Of a stretch of 42,500 bases of DNA, positions 27,145 to 37,494 are shown piece after piece. The notes under the pieces were generated by a model. That model did not search any database. It worked only from the letters and a program-made list of their open reading frames with translations, and had not been told where the DNA came from. Source of the stretch: Cryptomeria japonica (lineage: Eukaryota; Streptophyta; Pinopsida; Cupressales; Cupressaceae); the NCBI RefSeq assembly GCF_030272615.1, contig NC_081406.1:142756041-142798540 (forward strand), read 5' to 3'. A program made the position numbers and the translations under genes. Numbering within the stretch: the stretch's first letter is position 1; each line of letters starts with the position of its first letter.

Positions 27145-27285
27145 AATTCATTCATTTTACAAGTTTAATCAATAAAACTAAAAACGAAAACTATTAATAA
27201 ACGTAACTTCACCTTAAATATATGCCACATAGTAGGTCAAATTATTATATGCCTTTTCCTATATGTAAGAATCCTTATAAAGGGA
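27145..27285. repeat. Second copy of the ~140-bp diverged direct repeat
   Basis: ATTCATTCATTTTACAAGTT, CACCTTAAATATATGCCACATA, TATATGTAA and TTATAAAGGGA, about 455 bp from the first copy. Confidence 0.7.
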
Positions 27286-28076
27286 GGGAAGAGAATAATG
27301 ATACATATTATGATCAATAACACCATAGCAACCATAACTTCAAGAAAAACTTATACAGAAAGGAATGAGGTGTTTCCATAGACATACTTTTTAGGCACTC
27401 CATGAGGTTAGTCGTGACATCTATTAAATAACTAAATAAAGAAGGTATGTTGATAATGTTTACATCACCATACCATGCAAGATGACATCAATATATTACT
27501 CCATAATGCTCAATCTTTGGGTATTAATTATAGCCATTAATTTTTGAGTCTTAGAGCAATTTATAATCGTATTTCTATTTGTATTCCCAATTGTTTTGAT
27601 TAAGTAAAAACAGGTTTTTGAAAGGAACCCGTACCCTTTACATATCAGGAGAGCAAAAGAACTAGAAAGAACTGTGCCTGATCACTTCAAAGTTCACTTT
27701 CACTTGTGGCACCGAAGAAGGTATTGCCACACATTGTTTAGCATGATGTCTTTGTTGTGCTCAAATCATTTGCACATTTGAAGGTGCCTATTGTAATACT
27801 TGATGTTACAATTACACATTATTGTTTGTTCATTGTGTAGCCATGATAAATGGTCCTATTGACAAATTTTGGGTTGTTTGTGCATAATCTGTCATGTATG
27901 CCAAACTTGATTATACATAAGTATACTACTGTGTCATTGGATGTCTGAACATACGGAATATGTGGCATCAGCATAGTGAAATGTTCTCGCATCTCTGATT
28001 GTTAATCATCTTAAGGAACCTTAGATGTCTTTTGTTGTGCTACATTTGTCAATGTTTTTGGTATCACCATTTGGTC

Positions 28077-30186
28077 TTACGCAAATGGCATTGTATTAAG
28101 CAATGGATTATTGACCACTTCAAACAATGCCTTTGGAGAAATTTTCACACTTAAATTCTTAGATGCATGTGTCTCAAGTAGTGTAGTTGGAGCCTCTTGT
28201 TGCAAACTAACTTCATTTTGACGAGGCTCAATATTAATGAGATTGTTTGTCTCATGTTGAACTTGAACATTACTTTGAGCATTTGACGTCACAAAATTCC
28301 ATTAAATCATACTTAAATATTTAATGGGAAACATTTGAAACATCTTGCTCATGAATTTATCCACTTTTTTGGTTATTTTGGGATTGTTGATAACCATATC
28401 AAATCTGTGTGTGTTTGGATCAAAAGATGAATCTGGTTTATCATTTGGGTCAATTTCTTGTTGAAGGTCCTCAATTGATCCAAAGCCTTGTAAAATATTT
28501 TGTCCTCCACATGATGTTGGTGGTCATTGGTTCAATTGATTATTGTGAAATGGTGCTATCCTTGAGGGTGTTGGTGGTACACTTCCACACCCTGGTTTCA
28601 TTGGCACAAATATGGGTTTATAGTATGGTGGCGATCATAGTTGTACCATCTCATATTGTGATATTGTGTTGCTTGGAGGACCCACATTAAAATTAGGTGG
28701 TTGGGTATGATATTGTTGAATTTTTGTGTTTTGTATATCATCCATTGGAAAAGACATAGCTTGATATGTAGGCTCTTGTGATTTTTTGAACTTGGACCTT
28801 GTTTCAACAAAAATGTCACTATGCAATGTTTTTTGGGATTTTTGGATTCAAGAATGCAATGAAATGCAACTAAAAGGATTGTAACAAAAAGGATCTTTAT
28901 TAGGGTTGACCCCTGATTGTTCACTAGCACTGGTGGAGGTAGTGGCACTCGATGCTTCAGCTCCATACTTTTTGTCAAGAGTGTCAATCATTCTTCTTAC
29001 TTTTCTTTTCATCATTGGCACCTAAAGTCCTGTTTTATTTTGGAGCTTGCCTCCTCACAGGTTCCGAATCTCTTTGCCTTTGGGTCCATCGATTTGGACA
29101 ACAACATGTTGACATGTATTTTAACAATGTCTGTTGCAACCTCAAAGCCCATAGGTGGAACCCAAAAGGTTCTAGGTTGAACGACTTGTAAAATACCACA
29201 ATCTGTGTCTACAAGAAAACAAATGTTGTCTTTGTTTTTCTGCACTATACCGGTTGGGATTCTTTCCCTCTTGTGCATCCTAATTTGAAATTTCTTAAAG
29301 TATCCCCACATTGTTTCACCAAACCTATCTCCCAGATCCTGAATCATTTCACCTATCTGAACCATGATAGGTTTTTCTTTAGACCATACTACATTATCTA
29401 GGTTACCGAGGAAAACGTTTTGTACATAGAAAAATATACATACCAATAGTAAGTCATATTTGGAAGATTTCTTCTTGTCCTTCTTGATTCTCTCCATGTT
29501 CACCATAAATTGGCTTCTGATGATCTCACAAATGCCATAGGTTGCATCCTCCTTGATAATTTGATAGGCAACATGTATATCTCCACTTGGCACACTATTC
29601 ATCTGACTTCATTGATATACTCTATAACCCAGCACTGCAGAGCCAATCTTACTTCAACATCCTCAATATGGGTGATTGTCATTGCTCTAATATCACATCG
29701 AGATTTGGTTAACCAGATGACTTCAGATGATGAAATTGTTCTTAGGGTCAATGCTTCACTAGCTATAGTAAACCTTGTAACTCTTCGAATCACATCTTTT
29801 GTGATCTTAATCGATGCTTGAGTTTCTAGCCACAAAAATTGATCATGAACTCTGGTTAGTAAATACCTAACCCATTTGGCATGAAAATGATCAGAAAAAT
29901 CGACAACATTAGACAAACCCTTGGTCGTCAGAGGTATATATTCTTCCTTCAACTGATCATTAACACAAAACCCTTTAAATTCATTCTAAATAAATTTGTT
30001 TCCAAGTTCTTCGAGTTTGCAGTGAATGTAGGAGCAAATGTCTTCAACCAATAATACACCAGAGGAAACAGATGATAAGGCACCAGTCATGTCGATCTCA
30101 CTGACTTTCATTAGATGCAGCTTGAACTCGGGTTGGGGTTCTTTGATAGCTTCAACCAACACATGAGTCGATATCGACGCTGCCAT
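28077..30186 (-). pseudogene. Decayed protein-coding region of unknown family
   Basis: From the ATG at 30186 the frame reads MAASISTHVLVEAIKEPQ and runs to a TAG at 29988-29986, then continues in the same frame for about 130 codons to a TGA at 29601-29599 (VIEYINEVR). It passes by a one-base shift into the frame 29602-29012, which holds a Lys-rich stretch (ERIKKDKKKSSKY) and RTFWVPPMGFEVATDIV. A further shift near 29012 leads to a frame with KRKVRRMIDTLDKKYG and then a Ser/Thr, Pro, Asn and Gln-rich tail (for example PPYYKPIFVPMKPGCG), with scattered stops, down to 28077. I do not recognise the family. Length, lack of introns and position beside a gag remnant suggest a retroelement protein, but a processed host gene is possible. 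At least two stops and two shifts show it is dead. Confidence 0.55.
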
Positions 30187-30707
30187 GATGACCTTCAAAC
30201 AAAATTTTCTCAAACAGGGTTTGAATACCTTTTTATCAGAAATACCAACCACCACTATCACTCTACTTAAATGTTTTGCACAAATATTACTAGCAAGCTT
30301 TCAATCACCTTTGATCGCACAAGAGCTCGAGAAATTTCACAAGAAATCAGTGTAAATGAAAATGTGTTGACATGTCCTTTTTTTTATCCATTGAGATTTA
30401 TCAGCATAATGATACAACGGTTAGTTTTAAAAACTTAAAACTTAAAGTACACCGATTTGCTTTTTACCGGTTGTTTGTTACTGACACTGGTACACAAACA
30501 ACTAAATCAAAAGACATTCTTCAACCAAGAAATTTTAGACTAGATTTTATGCATCTCAACTATGCAGATAGACATAACCTTATATTTGTAGAGGGGATAC
30601 AAAAATAATCTTACCATATGTGCCCCCCCCAAGTATTGATATTCCTAGTTTGAAGAGGAACTGTCATCACCAGTGGATGATGACTTAATTTATGGAGAAA
30701 TTTATCC
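30187..30707. other. Spacer between two minus-strand coding remnants
   Basis: No domain seen. An eight-C run is at 30623-30630. The plus-strand frame 30372-30608 has no recognisable content and lies antisense to the direction of everything around it. Confidence 0.4.
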
Positions 30708-32004
30708 TTATTTGCTTTCTTCTCTCTTAATCCATGTCTTTTTCATTTCATTCTTCATCTCTTCAATTGTCTTCTTTCCTTTCAATTCATTTTTCCCTTT
30801 CTTCTTGCTAAATTGATTCTTGTCATCAGACCGGTTATAGGATCGGTTCCTGCACTCTCTGGCTAAGTGACCGATCTTATGGCAATTGAAATATGCCATA
30901 CCACTTGTCCTCCATGGTCTTGCATTATTTCTTTGCCCCAATCTCACTCTGCAATTTGCTGCAACATGACCAAAAATACCACAAGTGGAACAAGTGACAT
31001 TGAACTGATTATTCCTTTTATTAGGACTAACCGGTTTGAATGGTGAACTTGATACATTCTTCAAATTTGTGTCCAAGCTTATTGCATCTAAATAAATGTC
31101 CATTAAATATTTTTTCTATTTGACATTCTACTAGATTGAGATCTACACTCATAAGCATTGTGGCCATCCTTATGACAATTATGGTAGTAACCATCAAAGG
31201 TGAAAATCTTCTTTCGACTAACCGGTTTATTTCTACAGTCATTAGTCTTATGACCCAGTTTACCACAATGATTACAAGAGGATTTAGAAAACTTCATAGC
31301 TTTCACTTCTAAATGGTTCCTTTTATCATCCTTCATCTTTTTGGATTTAGATGATTCTCCAGTTTCCATAGGATCTGTACAGAAGTAACCAAGATCGGTT
31401 GTTTCCTTTGTTTTTCTCTAAGCCTTCAACTGATTATCTATCTTTTTAGAGATTTCATTGAATTTCCTTAGCTTCTCATTTCTCTCATTTTCATCTTTCA
31501 ACTCACTCTTGAGTTGTTCAATCTCTTTCATCATCTTCTCCTTTTTCTCTATGTTGTCATGCAAATGCTTATTTATGTATTCATTCTCCTGAGTGAGAGT
31601 TCAAATTTCCTCATCTTTCTCAATCATGATTGCATCATTTTCTCTTAGGGCATCTTCAGCAAGCCTTCTGGCTCTTTCATCTTTTGACAGGGCTTCTTCT
31701 ACCTCTCTATTTCCTTCATCATACTTATGCTAGCTTCTAGTAACTCAACCATCCTCAAGGCCTGGCTTTCATGTTCTCTTTTGAGATGTGTGATTTCTTC
31801 AGTCAACTTCTTATTCTTTTCCATGAGTTCTGAGACTACTTCTTCTGCTTCCTCAGATCCACTTTGTTCAAAGAGTTGATTTGTAATATCATGACTCTCA
31901 ATTAGCTGTTGAGCTAGTTCTCTTCTTTTTGCAAGAGATTTTCTCAATCTCTCTTTCAACTAAGCAATAATTTCATTTGCTTCATCAATCTGCTTCTCTT
32001 CCAT
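30708..32004 (-). pseudogene. Retrotransposon gag with coiled coil and five CCHC zinc knuckles, frame-broken
   Basis: Starts at ATG 32004 (MEEKQIDEANEII), meets a stop, then 31959-31699 is a Lys/Glu/Leu coiled coil with heptad-like spacing (ELMEKNKKLTEEITHLKREH). After a gap, three overlapping frames (31369-31103, 31266-31027, 31103-30708) carry zinc knuckles in order: CNHCGKLGHKTNDC, YHNCHKDGHNAYEC (first Cys lost), a third ending RCNKLGHKFEEC, CSTCGIFGHVAANC, and YFNCHKIGHLAREC (first Cys lost). The C-terminus is Lys/Glu-rich. Multiple knuckles point to nucleic-acid binding by a gag protein. The PBS and LTR behind it fix the orientation. The usual N-terminal copia gag domain is missing, and no pol follows before the unrelated region at 30.2 kb. 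Confidence 0.8.
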
Positions 32005-32048
32005 GATCTTTATCCTCAAGCCGTCAAGCTTCACTTCAGAGGATCAGA

Positions 32049-32060
32049 GCTTTGATACCA
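32049..32060 (-). other. Primer-binding site of copia-type element 3
   Basis: Minus strand TGGTATCAAAGC, one base from the standard copia PBS, two bases from the LTR edge. Confidence 0.8.
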
Positions 32061-32062
32061 AT

Positions 32063-33301
32063 TGTTAGTCCTTACTGGTACTGAGAGGGGAGGGGTGAAT
32101 CAACACTTTACTAGTTTTACTCAATCAAAGCTTTTAACTTAAGTTTGCACTAACTTAACATTCATCAATATAAATAATTATTGTAGAAGAATATGCATGC
32201 ATGAAAAGATACATAGTGACACCAAGATTTATCTCATGGAAACCCAAATGGGAGAAAACCACGGTGTGAATAGGAACTCACAAAATTTATATACTTCTGG
32301 AGTACGGCTGGTAAGGAGCCAATCCTATTAGGAGATTACAAAGACACTATTAAGTGCCACCCGGTTAAGTGATTTTGATTGAGGCCTTTCAGTGCGTTTA
32401 CCCTGTTAAGGGTTGCCTTGTTAAAGGTCTTAGGATCATCAATTAAGATGACATCTGGTTAAGGGATTTTTACAATAAGACCTGTTAAAGTCCACCCTTT
32501 AAAGGGATTTTAGTTGCAGTGATTAGAAAGCAACAAAAAGATGATCTGTTGGAGTGACTACTGATAGCTTGATTAGATCATATTGAAAATCATACTATAT
32601 CTGCATTGGTTGTGTCTTCCATGTACAAGATGGGTTTCCTGAATATACCTTCAGCTCTACACTCTACCGATTAACTAATCCTTGACTCTACACTCTGCCA
32701 GTCATATGTCACTTGGCTCTGGACCCTATTCTACTCTCCCTATGTTCACTTTCAGATATTAATTTACACATGAACAACAACCTCATCAAAATGAGTTATG
32801 TAAATTTATTACCCTTTGGATCTGTCACCAACTTTCCCTTCAAAACATGAAATTGAAAATTTTGTTACCGCGTCATAAATCACTCTCCAGAAATCATTCC
32901 AAGAATCTCTGTCAAAACTGTTGTTCATGGCGATAAGTCCGCCGGTTGACTGGAGAAGATTGCCAGTTTAACTGGATGTTAACTGAATGTTACCAAGTCT
33001 GTCAATGTACCGATCAAAATCTACCTAGCCGATTACCTTCTGTATACGGATCTGTTCACTGTCATTGTTTAGCCAGTTGACCTCTTCTGTGTCGGTCTAC
33101 TCACTGCTTGCCAGTTGGTCCCCTGTGTACCGGTCTACTCACCGTTTGCCCTGTCTACACTCTTCTTAGCCGGTTATCATCTGTATACTGGTCTACTTAC
33201 TACTGATAGACTATGTAGACTTGAAAGATAATGTTACCAACAATGACAACCATATCATTCATTAGTTTACCGACATACAAAATGCATGAAAAATGCCAAC
33301 A
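32063..33301 (-). repeat. 5' LTR of copia-type element 3
   Basis: On the minus strand it starts TGTTGGCATTTTTCATGC (33301) and ends GGACTAACA (32063) next to the PBS: 1239 bp with TG..CA ends. Close to the inner end it has TTGATTCACCCCTCCCCTCT, the same kind of sequence as at the end of the element 2 LTRs. No second LTR is seen on the far side of the gag, so this is a truncated copy. Confidence 0.75.
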
Positions 33302-33960
33302 ATGTTTACTTATGCTGGGTTGGTCCGACATTTGCACTAAGATTGAATAGGAAGTTGTTTGTCTTCGAAGACTCAACCTCACATTTAGCAAGGTCCCACA
33401 CTTGGGAGGTTGTTTCCATGTTTCACAAGTTTAGTGATCAAGTCTGGTCACTAAGGGTGTAAAATTTTGTGACAATAGTACCCAAGTATCTTACACAAGG
33501 AATTTAACATTCCTTTATTCCTTTCCTTGCCCATGTCTTTGTAGTGTAGGACAAGGATTACCTGTGGTTATTTCACAAGATAATTATATACATAATTATG
33601 TCATAGTATAATGAAATCATTAAAAAAAATTAAAATGCATATTTTGTAATGGTGAAAATGGTCAAAATATTGTGATAGTAACTATATATTTAAACCCTAC
33701 ATGAAATCATATCATTGATGCAAATTTGACAAAATAGGTTTTACTAGGACACTGTTACATCCCTCTTTTCAGTCATCCCAAAGTACAATCCTCCTCTCAA
33801 GCTCTCACATGGTGCCACTTGGAGACATCTTTTGGCTTGAGAAATCATCCTAGCCATTGATCTTCTCTCCTCTCATCCTCATCATTAATTCCTTCTCCCC
33901 TCTCCTCATATGCCAAACACTTATCCATTTTCACATATCATACATTCAAATCCATTTAGC
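33302..33960. other. Intergenic, no gene seen
   Basis: Between the LTR of element 3 and the start of the DNA transposon. No repeat or open frame of note. Confidence 0.5.
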
Positions 33961-34122
33961 AGGGTATGTGCACAAAGATGGTGGTTAGAAAAGTGGACAC
34001 CACCCAAAAAAAACATGGAAAAATAAGCAGCGCATACACAGTTTTAAAATTTGAAATTCCCACGTACGTGCTTAGGTTTGTTCTTCCTGAGCCTAGAGAA
34101 GATAGAGTGTACGTGCCGCTTT

Positions 34123-34210
34123 TAGGAAAATGAGCGCGTACGCACTACACCTAGGAAAATGAGCACGTATGTGCTGCTCATAGGAAAATGAGCACATACG
34201 CGCTAATAAT
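34123..34210 (+). repeat. Subterminal 29-bp tandem repeats
   Basis: TAGGAAAATGAGC(G/A)C(G/A)TA starts at 34123, 34152 and 34181, exactly 29 bp apart. Each unit contains a near-palindrome of the GCGCGTACGCGC type. Related CACGTACGTGC and GTACGTGCCGC lie just before (34060-34120). One copy recurs at 1513. Such arrays are typical transposase-binding regions, though that role is inferred. Confidence 0.75.
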
Positions 34211-34361
34211 CCAAATATAATCGTGTACGCGGTGCCAGGTAAAAAAAGTTAAAAAAAAAAACTAGGTCTCATTTACCTGTGAATAGCGCATTTTTTACTT
34301 CATTTTTTACCCATTTCTTCTCCTAAACCGTGAACGGGGTACTAGATTTGTCCTCCAAGCT

Positions 34362-36986
34362 ATGGATCAAGGTTAGTTTTTGTTTATTTTTGTCTTTTTT
34401 TCTTGTTTGTTCAATTTGTTTTACATTTTGAATTTAATTTCATTAATTTTGATTAGGTTTTTTCATTTTTTGTTTCAAAAACTAGATTCTTCTAATCTAG
34501 AACAAGAACAACCAAATGTACCTCCTGAAAACCCACAAGAAGAACCAAATGCACCTCCTGAAAAAACATAAGAACAACCCCCAATTCCTCCTTTTGACTG
34601 CACACTCGAAACACAGGAGCAATTAATTAATCAGTTAGGACAAAATACGTCTAAAATCAATAGACTGATTGTTAAATTGAAAACTTTTGAACTTGAGCAT
34701 CATCAATCCCTCGCCACTAGCCTAGAAACATTAGTTAGTGGTGCCATAGCTGTTTCCACACAAATTACCAAATGGGGAAGCTTTAGGGATAAGTGTCATC
34801 AATTCTATGCCGATGACCTATCATATGATAGAGTAAAAAAACAAAAATATTACTAAACAACAAATATGTGCCCTTTTCATTGATCCCAAAACTGGCCAGT
34901 CATTACCTCTTAATGCAAAGAGGTTTCCCATACATTGGTGTACCAATGTGCAGATGAAGAATCTTTTTTGGCAGAGGTGGTGGATGGTCTTTGATGATCC
35001 ACCTTGTAATAATTATGAGGTGCCATTATATTTTTTGAGAAAAGTATATTGTGAGTTTGTGCTCAATGTGTGCCCAAACTATTTTGACATGAGAGAGTTC
35101 CATGGTAGAGGTGGCGGCTCTGCACAAGATAGACCTGGAGCCCGTAGGCGATTACTCGCGGAGAGTCACCGCCCCCTAGCACCCAAACCCAAGGTGCATC
35201 AGGTTGTCCTAGTAGAGCTCAAAGAGTCGATGGAGCTAAAGACTCTTCAGGTGGCCACAACATTGACTGGTGCCATCATCCATCATGGGACATCATTAGC
35301 ACACCCTATTGTATTGGATGATGAGCCATTAGGTGGCGACAGAGATCCCATCCAACATATGTGTGTCAGTTGCTCGGGGATATGCTCGGGGGTAGATGAT
35401 GCAGCCGGTGCAGATGGATCCTCATCTCATTTGTGCACGATTTGCGGGAGTAGATGTCAGGCCCACATGGTTGAGGATTTCACGCTAACAGATGAGTTGA
35501 TGGACATGGTGTTTGCCCATGAGCCACAAACACAGTTGTGTTAATTTGAATTCATAGCATTTTATTTATCAGTCACTTTAAATTTGTAATTACATAAATG
35601 AATTTTCATTTATACATCGATTTAAATTGAGATAAATAATATGCATTTCAGGATGCAGCAACGGTATCCCATACTCCTCCCCTAGTTACTGTAGCTGCAA
35701 CTTTGATGCATGAGGTATACATTTTGTAACATGTTAAAATAGAATAGTACACTTCGAATTAAAAAAAATACAATATATACTAACTCTCTTTAATGCTTGG
35801 TCCAATTTCTGGTTTGTAGGTGTTGACAGGGACGCAATGTCCTAGATTGATGACATCACGCTCTCAGCGATCGATTTTGGGCTACAAGGCTATATGGTAT
35901 CATATTTCGTACAACCCTTTTTATGTATTGTTTTGATTGAATATGCAAGTCATTTCATTTTAGATTTTTAAAATTATGTTTAATTTATTATCTGTACTAA
36001 TATCTCATGTTAATTTTTATTTTTTTAGGGTACCCCCTCTGCATGTAGGACTCGTCCTAAGAAAAATGATTCCTTGAAGATGCCAAAACGTAGGAAGAAG
36101 GTAATTGAACACATTTTTAGTTGTACAATTGTTTGAAAATGTTGAAATCAAGTATTAGTTGGGGTTTGTAGATTGATTAGTGTTTTTTGTCTATTTTACA
36201 TGTACAACGACCATTGAGCTATGTGGATTTGTTGAATGCACCTGATTCGCCTGTGGATCAAGAGAGGGTGGAGGTATGTATCTCTACTTTATTTTCTTGA
36301 TTTCATGATTATATGTACGCATACATGTGAACTTGTGATATATTATAATCTTATAATTTTTTCATACTAGAAAATCCATACCTATTTCATCAATGGCAAA
36401 CCCTCCTCCTTGCACTGGAGAAGCATCTCAGGATCCGGTACACCTTTGTTTGATATGTAAAATTCATTGTTTTTAACCTTCAATACTTATCATTATATTA
36501 TTTGTATTTAATCTTTGAACATTTTTTGTATAGGTAATAGCAACAGTTTCTACATCGATGGTGAGCCATCCTCGGTCCATTGGAGAAGCATCTTAGGCAC
36601 AGGTACGCCATTGTTCTCTATATTATATCTTTTAAGTGTTTTTGATATATTTATGTTAGTACATTGTATTAATTGTATATTTAATCTACAATTGACCCCT
36701 TCGCAGTACGACGATAATGTGGATCCATTTAAGTATGTCTTCAAGAAAACTCCTAAGAGTGACAAGGAGATGAGAGCGAAGACATTATCTCCTAGATCAG
36801 CTGATGAGGTAATCTACATTTCAATTGCAAAGGAATTAAAGTTAAATGCATAGTTATGTTGTTAATTGTGAACTATTTTCTACAAAAGAATTCTAACTTG
36901 GCTTTTGAATTGTGGTTTTGCAGCCATCTATAGAGCCGTGTACTACATCGAAGAGGCTTGATTTTGATGATCCACCACAAGTTTAG
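34362..36986 (+). pseudogene. Multi-exon transposon-associated gene of unknown function, broken
   Basis: Exon 1 is 34362-34371 (MDQ, donor GTTAGT) and exon 2 starts at 34486. Exon 2 has a Pro/Glu repeat (NVPPENPQEEPNAPPEKT), then TAA at 34569-34571 where the repeat predicts Gln. The frame then continues with LINQLGQNTSKINRLIVKL up to a one-base shift in the A-runs near 34835-34855, and goes on as KNITKQQICALF, QRWWMVFDD and RKVYCEFVLNVCPNYFDM. A Cys-rich stretch follows (CVSCSGICSG and CTICGSRC) to 35544. Further exons fit GT..AG borders: 35652-35714, 35820 to about 35897, 36029-36100 (ends MPKRRKK, nuclear-signal-like), about 36205-36273, 36371-36437, 36534-36602, 36707-36808 and 36924-36986 (ends DFDDPPQV, TAG). 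Not all phases agree. I do not recognise the family. Its place beside the transposase suggests a transposon accessory protein. Confidence 0.55.
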
Positions 36987-37149
36987 GATCATATAGTATT
37001 AGTTTTGGTCATAGAATGACCAATACATGTAGATATAATCTACATTTTTATTGTATATCGATTTGGACATGGCATATGCCACATTTTTGTAATACTTGTA
37101 TTGACTTGGCAGACATGCCTTATATATATATAATCACGATATTTGATCC

Positions 37150-37155
37150 AATAAA
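37150..37155 (+). terminator. Candidate polyadenylation signal of the 34362-36986 gene
   Basis: AATAAA about 165 bases after the TAG at 36984-36986, with GT-rich DNA following. Motif evidence only. Confidence 0.35.
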
Positions 37156-37165
37156 TGTGTATTGA

Positions 37166-37480
37166 GTTCATTATTTTGTATTCGTTGTATTTTATGGTTG
37201 TCCTTTTATAAATTTAAATGAATATTTGCATATGTAATTCACAATATGAATATAAACAACAAAAATATATGATATAAAACATTGCAATTGTGGAATATGA
37301 TTTGATAAAATTTCTAAAATGTTGAATTAAGCATACAAAACTCCTTTTATTTAGTTCATTATTGTGTATTCATTGTATTTGGTGTCTACCCTTTTATAAA
37401 TTTAAATGAATATTTGCATATGTAATCAACAATATGAATATAAACAACAAAAATCGACAATATGAATATAAACAACAATA
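37166..37480. repeat. About 188-bp direct duplication
   Basis: GTTCATTATTTTGTATTCGT begins at 37166 and GTTCATTATTGTGTATTCAT at 37354. Both are followed by CCTTTTATAAATTTAAATGA and CAATATGAATATAAACAAC; the last phrase is itself repeated near 37456. Confidence 0.85.
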
Positions 37481-37494
37481 TGTGTTTGGTGCGA

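Larger units (their letters stand above)
26420..28076. other. Intergenic, no gene seen
   Basis: Holds a diverged duplication (26690-26830 and 27145-27285) and otherwise AT-rich unique-looking DNA. Coding-like remnants on the minus strand may reach to about 27650 from the decayed gene at 28077-30186, but stops are too dense to call. Confidence 0.45.

Noticed and set aside
29510-29821. Plus-strand frame of 103 codons
   Set aside because: It is the antisense shadow of the minus-strand coding relic at 28077-30186.
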